NCBI RefSeq assembly: GCF_024189295.1
Contig: NZ_JAIZEN010000005.1
Span: 186,001-250,000, forward strand
DNA from: Halobacillus sp. A1
GTDB taxonomy: Bacteria; Bacillota; Bacilli; Bacillales; Halobacillaceae
Length of the DNA stretch: 64,000 nucleotides
Direction: 5' to 3'
This document shows positions 57,569 through 64,000 of the stretch, piece after piece. Each line of letters begins with the position of its first letter. The first letter of the stretch is position 1. Below the pieces are notes generated by a model. It worked only from the letters and a program-made list of their open reading frames with translations, was not told where the DNA came from and made no database searches. A program made the position numbers and the translations under genes.

Positions 57569-58174
57569 ATGCTAAAACAAATAAGCGCAGGGTTGTTTCT
57601 TCTCGTTCTCGTCGGTTTTATCGTTTACAGTGAAGTTGGTCAGGGTACCGAAAAAGATAATTCGTCTGAAGAGTTGACTAAATACGATGTATCAGAAGAA
57701 ACCGATCAAGAGGGCACAGCGATGACAGCCCCCAATGCTCCTAAAGGATTGGAAGTAGGAGATGAAGCGCCTGATTTTGAGCTCGAGACGTTAGACGGTG
57801 ATAAGATAAAGCTTTCTGAATTAAAAGGTAAAAAAGTCATGATCAATTTTTGGGCGACATGGTGTCCTCCTTGTAAAGTGGAAATGCCGGAGATGGAGAG
57901 GTTCCATGAGAAGTATGGAGATGAAGTGGAAGTTCTTGCTGTAAATGCCACCGGAACAGAAAGTAAGCTTGGTAACGTGGAGGAATTTATAGAGGAAGAG
58001 GGATATACATTCCCCATATTATTGGATCAGGAACTAGAAACGAATGATGACTACCAAGCTGTTTCATTGCCAACTACCTACTTTATTGGAACTGATGGGG
58101 TGATTCAGCAGCCGCGAAAGGTAGGACCGATGACGTATGATTTCATGATTGAAATGAAAGATTCACTGAAATAA
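57569..58174 (+). CDS. Membrane-anchored ResA/YneN-like thiol-disulfide oxidoreductase
   Basis: Extracytoplasmic thioredoxin-fold protein with an N-terminal membrane anchor (residues 4-22) and an acidic linker. The TlpA/ResA domain has active site WCPPC (C99, C102) after MINFWATW, and the cis-Pro region is SLPTTYFI. The family reduces cytochrome c or spore-coat thiols using electrons from CcdA, encoded 5 kb away. B. subtilis yneN occupies this place after citB. ATG 57569 has AAAGGAA upstream. Length 201 residues. Confidence 0.9.
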   Translation: MLKQISAGLFLLVLVGFIVYSEVGQGTEKDNSSEELTKYDVSEETDQEGTAMTAPNAPKGLEVGDEAPDFELETLDGDKIKLSELKGKKVMINFWATWCPPCKVEMPEMERFHEKYGDEVEVLAVNATGTESKLGNVEEFIEEEGYTFPILLDQELETNDDYQAVSLPTTYFIGTDGVIQQPRKVGPMTYDFMIEMKDSLK

Positions 58175-58193
58175 GTATATCTTTATTGAACAT

Positions 58194-58226
58194 GGGAATC
58201 CTTTAATCTTAAAGGAGTGATTTCCC
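58194..58226 (+). promoter_or_regulatory. Hairpin sequestering the Shine-Dalgarno of the FbpB-like gene
   Basis: GGGAAT pairs with ATTTCCC, and CCTTTAA pairs with TTAAAGG, which is the start of the AAAGGAG ribosome site. The fold ends one base before the GTG start. Confidence 0.5.
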
Positions 58227-58370
58227 GTGAGACAGAAGCAGAAAATCAGTTATCAAGAACGGATCCAGCAGAATATCAAATCGATAATGGAAGACCCCAA
58301 ATTGTTAGATCAAATTGAACAGCGTATTGATGAGCGGCACCACCGACGTCTTAAAAAGATCCCTTCCTAA
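58227..58370 (+). CDS. FbpB family small basic protein
   Basis: A 47-residue basic protein, MRQKQKISYQERIQQNI..., with a DPKLLDQIEQRIDERHHRR segment typical of the FbpB/YdbN-like family. B. subtilis FbpB assists the small RNA FsrA in the iron-sparing response; the role here is unproven. GTG 58227 follows AAAGGAG by seven bases. B. subtilis has sspO-sspP at this place, which are not seen here. A terminator overlaps its last codons. Confidence 0.7.
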   Translation: MRQKQKISYQERIQQNIKSIMEDPKLLDQIEQRIDERHHRRLKKIPS

Positions 58371-58388
58371 ACAGGAGGGGATCTTTTT
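58353..58388 (+). terminator. Terminator overlapping the FbpB-like gene end
   Basis: AAAAAGATCCCTTCCT pairs with AGGAGGGGATCTTTTT (one wobble) around AAAC. Confidence 0.9.
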
Positions 58389-58599
58389 AATTGCGTGTTG
58401 ATACTCATCGCTTTTGGACTGGACTGAGCTGATGGAGATAATAAAACACGAAGAACGGAGTGATTCAACGTTGACTTATCGTAAGAAGTGAAGGAAGTCT
58501 CAGTATCCTAAGCTCTATAGCTTAAGCACGAGGCTTAGATGAGTGCTCAAAATTCTTTTCAACTCCAATGCCAAGAGGATTCGTACAATCCATTTCGCA

Positions 58600-58682
58600 C
58601 GGGTAGCTTCCCAACCACCCCGGACTCTCAATATGGCAACGAATTGCCGTTATCTCGACACCAGGCTTTCCACTATCATGCC
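58600..58682 (+). repeat. Dispersed repeat, copy B
   Basis: Aligns with the repeat at 6898-6980 in the same orientation at roughly 70-75% identity by eye. Conserved blocks are GTAGCTTC, GACTCTCAA, GGCAACGAA, TATCTCGA and ATGCC/CTGCC. Confidence 0.6.
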
Positions 58683-58714
58683 ATATCGTCGAATAACTTT
58701 TATGAAAAAGTAAG

Positions 58715-58743
58715 GAATATTATTCACAAGCGGGAACAGGCTA
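58715..58743 (+). promoter_or_regulatory. Candidate sigma-G promoter of tlp
   Basis: GAATA (58715-58719) fits the -35 gHATR, and CAGGCTA (58737-58743) fits CATNHTA with one mismatch, 17 bases apart. Tlp is made in the forespore under sigma-G in B. subtilis. Confidence 0.5.
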
Positions 58744-58772
58744 ATTAGAGATATAACTAAGGAGGACTTTAT

Positions 58773-58994
58773 ATGAATAAGAACAAGCCAGATAATCGGG
58801 CAGACAACGTAGAGAAATTACAGGAAGCTGTACAACATACTATTGAAAATATTGAAGCTTCCCACGAAACAATGCAGATGGCCGGGGAAGCTGATCGTGG
58901 CGCTATCGAAAAGAAAAATAAAAAACGAGAAGCATCTCTTGAAAGTATGCGTGAGGAAATCAAAGACGAAGCCCGTAATGAGCAAAAAAGATAA
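58773..58994 (+). CDS. tlp: Small acid-soluble spore protein Tlp
   Basis: Minor SASP of 73 residues, forespore-specific in Bacillus. PDNRADNVEKLQEAVQHTIENIEASHE is the thioredoxin-like-protein family signature, with a charged helical C-terminus. ATG 58773 follows AAGGAGG. A terminator follows. Confidence 0.95.
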   Translation: MNKNKPDNRADNVEKLQEAVQHTIENIEASHETMQMAGEADRGAIEKKNKKREASLESMREEIKDEARNEQKR

Positions 58995-59001
58995 TGGTTA
59001 A

Positions 59002-59037
59002 AAGTCCGTACCTAACATAACTGGCACGGGCTTTTTT
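59002..59037 (+). terminator. Terminator after tlp
   Basis: AAGTCCGTACC / GGCACGGGCTT (wobbles) stem followed by T6. Confidence 0.85.
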
Positions 59038-59110
59038 CATTGGGCAAGTTCGTCTACATAGCGAAAAGATTGTGATAAAATTAAACACGATGATGGAAGG
59101 ACGGGATACT

Positions 59111-61375
59111 TTGACTATTAATACGATAAAACAATGGATGAGCCTGGAACAAGAACCACCATTATCTGAAGTGGAAGCACTTCGTATTCTTGATCACGGC
59201 AGTATTGACGATAAAGAAGTTCAAGCTTTACTTTACGTCACATTAGCTTATTACCGGATTAAAAGGCATCCGGAAAAAGATAAAATCGCTGATCAGTTTA
59301 TGGACGAAGCTCGCATTATGGAGCCACAGCACCGCCTTGTTCGTGAGCTTGACGAATCTGTCCGGATGATGAGGGCTTATACCATTTTAAAGGATACTCC
59401 TTTCGAACAATGGGTACTCCACGAAACCGATCATACATCGGCAAAAGCTAAAAAAGTTCACGCCATATATAAAGAAGCCGAGTGGATAGCAGAGCAGTGG
59501 GATGAGGAGCTGGCGACTAAAACTCTTGTTGACGCGGCAAACTCAAGGCTCAAGCTTTATCAGGAAGTTTACGAACATCTAGGAGAGTTAAAAGATATTT
59601 TAACAGAAGCCATCGACTCGATTGAGCATCGCCGTATTCATGTTCCTGTCAAGGAAGTGAATATGAAAATTAGGAAGCTGACGGATTATCAAGACGAATT
59701 ATACAAGCGTCTACCTGACATTCTTACGAAAAATAGAGCTGAGGATCCATTGGCTTCTTTTCAACAGATGATCGGTTTGCGTGATGTGAAATCTTACATT
59801 AACCGGTATTATCACTTCTTGAAATATCAACAGCAGCGAAAGAGTTACGGCTTTTCAATGGTGGATGATCCTGGACTTCATATGATTATCACAGGTAATC
59901 CCGGTACAGGTAAAACGACAATCGCACGCTTGCTGGCAAATATTTATTATGACCTTGGAATATTAGATACTAGAGATGTCGTAGAAGTGAATCGGTCCCA
60001 CTTAGTAGGCTCGTATGTCGGTCAAAGTGAAGAGAATACGATGAATTATGTTAAGCAGGCCTCCGGCGGCGTATTGTTCATCGATGAAGCGTACAGCTTA
60101 AAACGTGAAGGCCAGACAGGGAATGATTACGGGCAGGCCGTGATTGACACGCTAGTCTCTGCTATGACAAGTAAAGAATACGGCGGAACTTTCGCCTTGA
60201 TTTTAGCAGGTTATCCAGAAGAAATGAGACAGTTTTTATGGTCCAATCCTGGATTGCGTAGCCGTTTTCCAGAACAGAACCACATCCAATTGCCGGATTA
60301 TCAGATGAACGAACTACTGCAAATCGCTGAATATGCAGCGATTGAAAACGACTTCTTTTTCACAGAAGCGGCACTTAAAGAGTTGGAAACTCTTATTGAT
60401 AAAGAGAGGGTTGATGATTCCTTCGGTAATGCACGGACGGTAAGAAACCTTGTCCTTAAAATCATTTTTCATAAAGGTGCCATAGAGAATTGGGGAGAGA
60501 AGCAGCACTGGCTGGAACACATGAGGATCGATGAAAAAGATATGAATGTCGATGAAAGTGCGTCCGAAGAGGAGCGCTCACCTCTGGAGCAATTGCATTC
60601 TCTCATCGGATTACAGCATGTAAAGCAGGAAGTGCGTAAGCTTTCCTCTTTCGTACAGGCGCAGCAAAAAAGAAAGGAAAGTGGTTATCCTGTCGTCCCT
60701 ATTCAATTGCATTCCGTGTTTTCTGGCAATCCAGGGACAGGAAAGACGACCGTTGCGGATATTTACGCTAAAATTCTAAAAGAGTGCGGGTTGTTAAAAA
60801 GAGGTCATGTCGTCGTAGCTTCCAGAAGTGATCTCGTTGCGGGATACATTGGCCAGACAGCAATAAAAACGAAAAAAAAGATTCGAGAAGCTCTTGGCGG
60901 CGTATTGTTTATCGATGAAGCTTACGCTTTGAATGGTGGATCACATGATCAATTCGGAAAAGAAGCCATCGAAACCATCGTCGATGAAATGACGAAGCAT
61001 AATGAAAACCTTGTCGTCATTTTAGCAGGATATGATAAAGAGATGTCCCAGCTGATAGAAAGTAACCCTGGTTTGTCTTCAAGGTTTAAAAAATATCTTA
61101 AATTTCCTGATTACTCGGAAGATGAATTATTAGAAATGACGATCTTTCAAACGGAGCAGTATGAGTATCGGTTGGAGGAAGAAGCCAAGGGTTATCTCAT
61201 CGATAAGTTTCATGAGCATAAAATCCGTGGAAATGGGCGGTTCATAAACAATTTAATTAATGAAGCCATTCAGTATCAGGCTTTAAGGCTGATTAAAGGG
61301 GATACGGAAGAATTCAGTACGTTAACAAAAGAGGATACTTTACTAGCATGGCAAAGTGTACGGGGGGAAAACTGA
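59111..61375 (+). CDS. Double CbbX-type AAA+ ATPase (SpoVK-like)
   Basis: A 754-residue protein with a helical N-terminal region of about 215 residues and two CbbX/SpoVK-type AAA+ modules in tandem. Module 1 has Walker A GNPGTGKTT near 262 and GVLFIDEAYSL near 322. Module 2 has Walker A near 538 and GVLFIDEAYAL near 600. Both keep NPGLxSRF, so both look competent. TTG 59111 lies 10 bases after GGAAGG; GTG 59072 falls inside a -10-like TGATAAAAT, so it is unlikely. B. subtilis lacks it here. The role is unknown; sporulation or complex remodelling are possibilities. yneP starts one base after its stop. Confidence 0.85.
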   Translation: MTINTIKQWMSLEQEPPLSEVEALRILDHGSIDDKEVQALLYVTLAYYRIKRHPEKDKIADQFMDEARIMEPQHRLVRELDESVRMMRAYTILKDTPFEQWVLHETDHTSAKAKKVHAIYKEAEWIAEQWDEELATKTLVDAANSRLKLYQEVYEHLGELKDILTEAIDSIEHRRIHVPVKEVNMKIRKLTDYQDELYKRLPDILTKNRAEDPLASFQQMIGLRDVKSYINRYYHFLKYQQQRKSYGFSMVDDPGLHMIITGNPGTGKTTIARLLANIYYDLGILDTRDVVEVNRSHLVGSYVGQSEENTMNYVKQASGGVLFIDEAYSLKREGQTGNDYGQAVIDTLVSAMTSKEYGGTFALILAGYPEEMRQFLWSNPGLRSRFPEQNHIQLPDYQMNELLQIAEYAAIENDFFFTEAALKELETLIDKERVDDSFGNARTVRNLVLKIIFHKGAIENWGEKQHWLEHMRIDEKDMNVDESASEEERSPLEQLHSLIGLQHVKQEVRKLSSFVQAQQKRKESGYPVVPIQLHSVFSGNPGTGKTTVADIYAKILKECGLLKRGHVVVASRSDLVAGYIGQTAIKTKKKIREALGGVLFIDEAYALNGGSHDQFGKEAIETIVDEMTKHNENLVVILAGYDKEMSQLIESNPGLSSRFKKYLKFPDYSEDELLEMTIFQTEQYEYRLEEEAKGYLIDKFHEHKIRGNGRFINNLINEAIQYQALRLIKGDTEEFSTLTKEDTLLAWQSVRGEN

Positions 61376-61376
61376 G

Positions 61377-61799
61377 ATGAAAATTAATGAGCTGCCGATT
61401 AAGGTGCGTTATCAGGAAACGGATATGATGGGGGTCGTTTATCATGCGAATTATCTTGTATGGTTTGAAATGGGGCGTACGTCTCTAATAGAAGATCTCG
61501 GCTTTAAATACCACGAGATTGAAAAACAAGGCGTCGTTTCTCCTGTTGTCGATGCTTCTGTAAGTTTTAAACAGCCGGTAAGATATGGTGATGATGTTTA
61601 TGTGAAAACATGGGTAGAAGACTATGATGGTTTACGAATCACTTATGGCTATCAAGTTTATCACGCGGACGGAAAAGTGGCTGTGGAAGGTGAAACGAAA
61701 CATGTCATCGTCAAAAAAGAAAGCTTCCGCCCTGTATCGATCCGTCGAAGCTTTCCTGAATGGCATGAAGCTTATGTTCACGCTATGGAGGAACAATAA
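61377..61799 (+). CDS. yneP: YneP, YbgC/FadM-type acyl-CoA thioesterase
   Basis: Hot-dog fold 4HBT thioesterase of 140 residues. The catalytic Asp is D16 in RYQETDMMGVVYHANYLVWF, with His-23 of the YHANY motif. It probably hydrolyses acyl-CoA esters; substrate unknown. ATG 61377 is one base after the double-AAA gene and is coupled to it. yneQ follows directly. Confidence 0.92.
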   Translation: MKINELPIKVRYQETDMMGVVYHANYLVWFEMGRTSLIEDLGFKYHEIEKQGVVSPVVDASVSFKQPVRYGDDVYVKTWVEDYDGLRITYGYQVYHADGKVAVEGETKHVIVKKESFRPVSIRRSFPEWHEAYVHAMEEQ

Positions 61800-62108
61800 G
61801 TGGCCTTCGGTGTAAAAAGAGAAGAGTTAGTGAAGTGGAAAAAGAAGGTGAGCCGCGGGGAGATTGCATTTCTCACTCATTTTTGGCTGGATGATCGTTT
61901 TCCTGGGTGTGATACGGTTACGAAAGTAGGCTGTTCAGACCTGGATAAGTTAAAGGCGTGGGGGGAAAAGCACGGTTTGAAGGGGCAATGGATCCACCAT
62001 GATCCCCGTTACCCTCACTTTGATTTATTTGGCCATCGTCAGTATGAGATATTAAAAAAGGAAGGCCAGTGGAATCAAATTGAACATTTTTCCCTGCATA
62101 AAAAATGA
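61800..62108 (+). CDS. yneQ: YneQ conserved hypothetical protein
   Basis: A 102-residue soluble protein of the YneQ family, rich in Trp, His and Asp (FWLDDRFPGCDTVTKVGCSD...). Function unknown. The GTG start comes immediately after the yneP stop, with GGAGGAA six bases upstream. Order yneP-yneQ-yneR matches B. subtilis. Confidence 0.9.
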   Translation: MAFGVKREELVKWKKKVSRGEIAFLTHFWLDDRFPGCDTVTKVGCSDLDKLKAWGEKHGLKGQWIHHDPRYPHFDLFGHRQYEILKKEGQWNQIEHFSLHKK

Positions 62109-62133
62109 CCGTCGCAGTTATGCGGCGGTCATT
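62104..62133 (-). terminator. Terminator of the yneR-side minus-strand genes
   Basis: AATGACCGTCGCA pairs with TGCGGCGGTCATT. On the minus strand it is followed by T6. It overlaps both the yneQ and the yneR stop codons. Confidence 0.75.
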
Positions 62134-62470
62134 CGTATATAAATTCCGGTTCATTGAATTTCTCGTGAAGCTGGACTTTTAAAGAATGTCCATCAAAATA
62201 CCATTCGTCATTCGCTTCAATAAAGTAAGTGACCAAATTAATTTTATCCTCAGCGATCGGCTCTGTCGCTTCATCTTCTTTTATAGCTAATGATAATCCT
62301 GGCAAAAGCCCGCCAGTTCCACCGTAGCGGACAAAGAAACGTATCGACGTTTCTTCTTTTATATCCAACTCATCTTCATACCAATTTGCGGCTTCTTCCG
62401 TCACTTTTAATTTAATAAGATCATCTCCTCCATGTTCTCTAAATATAGTGCATAGATCAGCAAGATTCAT
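62129..62470 (-). CDS. yneR: HesB-like (IscA-fold) protein YneR
   Basis: Small protein with the Fe-S biogenesis (HesB/IscA) fold but without the usual ligand cysteines (VTEEAANWYEDELD, IRFFVRYGGTGGLLPGLSLAI). Function unknown. ATG 62470 directly abuts the yidD stop with AGAGGA inside the yidD end, giving 113 residues. The family N-terminus, however, aligns from residue 19 (IKLKVTEEA), where an ATT codon lies nine bases after GGAGGA. The true start is therefore uncertain. Confidence 0.8.
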   Translation of the reverse strand: MNLADLCTIFREHGGDDLIKLKVTEEAANWYEDELDIKEETSIRFFVRYGGTGGLLPGLSLAIKEDEATEPIAEDKINLVTYFIEANDEWYFDGHSLKVQLHEKFNEPEFIYE

Positions 62471-62713
62471 TTATTCCTCTTGATCAGAGTGGTACTTATT
62501 CTTTAAAGGAACAGGGTCGAACCCGCCTTTATGGAAAGGGTGACATTTGCTTATTCTTTTTACTGTTAAAAAAGACCCTTTCAAAAATCCAAATCTCTTA
62601 AATGATTCTATTCCGTATTCTGAGCAAGTGGGCTGGAAGCGGCAGCTCGGGGGAGTCATCGGGCTGATCCATTTCCGGTAAAATGATATAAGTGCAATCA
62701 TTACGTGCTTCAT
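62471..62713 (-). CDS. yidD: Membrane protein insertion efficiency factor YidD
   Basis: An 80-residue YidD/UPF0161 protein that helps YidC-dependent membrane protein insertion. The family signature [15 protein letters not shown] with two cysteines and the later [18 protein letters not shown] are intact. It is between folE2 and yneR, with stop and start directly adjoining yneR. Confidence 0.95.
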   Translation of the reverse strand: MKHVMIALISFYRKWISPMTPPSCRFQPTCSEYGIESFKRFGFLKGSFLTVKRISKCHPFHKGGFDPVPLKNKYHSDQEE

Positions 62714-62722
62714 GACGACCCC

Positions 62723-63655
62723 TTATTGTGCTTCTGATTTTTTATCATAATTTAATGAAGCTACTGCATCGTGCAAGTGAATGGATTCTTCGTTCCTGCA
62801 TTCAACGGAAAAAGCTTCCACGAAATCATATTCATACAGGTCTGCTGCGACAAGACGTACGATATCCTCAACAAAACGAGGATTTTCATAAGCTTGTTCA
62901 GTGACCATTTTCTCATCAGGACGTTTAAGAACAGGGTGGATTCTGGCACTTGCATTACTTTCTGCTGCTTCAAGCAGTGCGGCTTTCCAGTCAATCGTTT
63001 GTTCATCGAAGTCTTCGGTCAGTTTGACGCTCATCGTTACATTACCACGCTGATTGTGGGCGCTGTATTCACTGATTTCTTTGGAACAGGGGCAGAGCGT
63101 CGTAATTTTTCCTGTAAGAGTGACGGTAACATCAAATCCTGTTTCAGCATCGTACAGGACTTTGATTGTTGCATCGGCATAATTCATCCCTGCTAAATCA
63201 GAGTAAGGCCCCTTGCGCTCGAAAAACCATGGGAAGGATACTTCTATTTCTGAGTCACTCTCGTTTAAACGGCCGGCCAGTTCTTCTGTGAATTTTTTTA
63301 AAGTTTCAATATCCACTGCAAATCCCTGACGGTGATAATGATCGAGCTGCTCCGTGAATCGGCTCATATTCGTCCCTTTACTGCCCTGGGAAATAGAAGA
63401 CCCAAAGGAGAAGGTACCTATAGTTGTCTGAATTTCAGGTGTGAGCTGACTCGGTATAGTGATCGGATGCTTCACATTCGAAATACCGACCATATCTATG
63501 TCGAAGAGGAAGTCTTTTTTCGAATTTTGTAAATCTGCCATCTTGCTTTTATCTACAGGTTTCGTGCGCGGCCCGGGTGTGACGGAGCCGAATAATTTAT
63601 GACGTTCTTCTTTATTAGGAAGCTGTTTGTTTTTATTCAATTCTGTTTGATTCAT
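62723..63655 (-). CDS. folE2: GTP cyclohydrolase FolE2 (type IB)
   Basis: Converts GTP to dihydroneopterin triphosphate, the first step of folate synthesis, using the metal-flexible type IB enzyme. LCPCSKEISEYSAHNQRG (about 187-204) carries the metal/catalytic cysteine and histidine. The 310-residue length includes the usual N-terminal extension. ATG follows AAAGGAG on the minus strand. B. subtilis controls its FolE2 by Zur, but I see no Zur-like palindrome upstream here, so it may be the constitutive folate enzyme. Confidence 0.95.
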   Translation of the reverse strand: MNQTELNKNKQLPNKEERHKLFGSVTPGPRTKPVDKSKMADLQNSKKDFLFDIDMVGISNVKHPITIPSQLTPEIQTTIGTFSFGSSISQGSKGTNMSRFTEQLDHYHRQGFAVDIETLKKFTEELAGRLNESDSEIEVSFPWFFERKGPYSDLAGMNYADATIKVLYDAETGFDVTVTLTGKITTLCPCSKEISEYSAHNQRGNVTMSVKLTEDFDEQTIDWKAALLEAAESNASARIHPVLKRPDEKMVTEQAYENPRFVEDIVRLVAADLYEYDFVEAFSVECRNEESIHLHDAVASLNYDKKSEAQ

Positions 63656-63773
63656 AATGAGGACTCCTTTCAGACCTGCTTATACGTCAAAGTATACAAT
63701 ATGTAGAATAGTTAATAAAATTTATTGCTTTTATAATGCGCTGTATGAAATTGATTATACACACACAAAGAAG

Positions 63774-63798
63774 CCTACGACAATAGAATTGCCGCAGG
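63774..63798 (-). terminator. Terminator after plsY (minus strand)
   Basis: CCTACGACAAT and ATTGCCGCAGG pair with two wobbles. On the minus strand it is followed by CTTCTTTG. Moderate quality. Confidence 0.5.
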
Positions 63799-63800
63799 AT

Positions 63801-64000
63801 TTACATCCACGTGATCTTAGGCTCTGTTTTGTTCATTATTCGCTTGATGTTCGAACGATGACGGTAGATGACAAAAACAGTAAATACAGCAATGATGATA
63901 GATAAACCGTACTCTCCTAAAAGAAGCGTAACGATGAAGGTCACAATTCCCGTCACCATAGAAGCTAATGAAACATACTTACTCAAGTATAGAAGGAGGA
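63801..64000 (-). CDS. plsY: Glycerol-3-phosphate acyltransferase PlsY (partial)
   Basis: C-terminal part of PlsY (B. subtilis YneS), the membrane enzyme that acylates glycerol-3-phosphate from acyl-phosphate. The visible residues (SKYVSLASMVTG, two hydrophobic helices, then YRHRSNIKRIMNKTEPKI) match the PlsY C-terminus. The frame is open to the window edge, so the start lies beyond 64000. Position after yneR agrees with B. subtilis yneS. Confidence 0.85.
   Translation of the reverse strand, partial: LLLYLSKYVSLASMVTGIVTFIVTLLLGEYGLSIIIAVFTVFVIYRHRSNIKRIMNKTEPKITWM

Larger units (their letters stand above)
58389..58772 (+). other. Intergenic region with dispersed repeat copy B
   Basis: About 384 bases without a supported gene. 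58600-58682 is the second copy of the dispersed repeat found at 6898-6980. A sigma-G-like promoter for tlp lies at its downstream edge. Confidence 0.6.

Noticed and set aside
63656-63773. Zur box upstream of folE2
   Set aside because: Looked for the AT-rich palindrome with CGTAAT-type arms expected for zinc control; none is visible.

Overview
The window is a low-GC Firmicutes chromosome segment. Gene content and order follow the spore-forming Bacillaceae backbone known from Bacillus subtilis (ylxY to dapA, tepA to spoIIIE, ymfC to recA, rny to mutL, miaA to glnA, lexA to tkt, sirA to acnA, tlp to plsY). Many sporulation genes are present (dpaA/dpaB, spoIIIE, spoVS, cotE, two SpoVK-type ATPases, tlp, sirA). 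Strongly acidic linkers and extracellular domains suggest a moderately halophilic relative such as the Halobacillus group. That genus-level guess is inference.

Layout. 1-6.1 kb: ylxY, ymxH, then dpaA-dpaB (spore dipicolinate) and asd-dapG-dapA (lysine/diaminopimelate, the precursor supply for dipicolinate and peptidoglycan). 6.1-7.25 kb: no supported gene. It holds two oppositely oriented copies of a palindromic interspersed repeat and a further dispersed repeat, and is bracketed by a 28-bp direct repeat of the dapA terminator. It sits where B. subtilis carries rnjB. 7.3-10.6 kb: tepA, ylzJ, spoIIIE. 10.8-16.4 kb: a GntR regulator and a nucleoside-type ABC transporter (BMP lipoprotein, ATPase, two permeases). 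16.6-30.7 kb: EF-P modification/peptidase-like ymfF-ymfH-ymfI, ymfJ, ymfK, the RodZ-like ymfM, pgsA, cinA, recA, rny, ymdB, spoVS, tdh, kbl. 30.8-38.3 kb: miaB, ymcA, cotE, mutS, mutL. 38.4-45.6 kb: an XRE regulator with a striking operator array, miaA, hfq, spoVK, hflX, ynbB, glnR, glnA. 45.9-50.1 kb: lexA, a divergent SOS operon (a 31-residue membrane peptide and yneB), ynzC, tkt. 50.2-57.1 kb: sirA, yneF, an unrecognised HTH gene, ccdA, an orphan MrpB-like gene, yneJ, yneK, acnA. 57.5-64 kb: a ResA-like thioredoxin, a FbpB-like small protein, tlp, a double-AAA ATPase, yneP, yneQ, and a minus-strand cluster yneR, yidD, folE2, plsY (cut by the window end).

Most of the window is ordinary core chromosome. 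The places worth a second look are the repeat island at 6.1-7.25 kb, the 22-bp-phased operator array at 38771-38858, the truncated yneA-position SOS peptide at 46728, the HTH gene at 51216 with three abutting palindromes, the lone MrpB-like gene at 52736, the SD-sequestering hairpin before the FbpB-like gene at 58227, and the double-AAA ATPase at 59111. I found no rRNA or tRNA gene, no CRISPR array and no transposase. All identifications come from reading the sequence and remembered family features; no database search was run.
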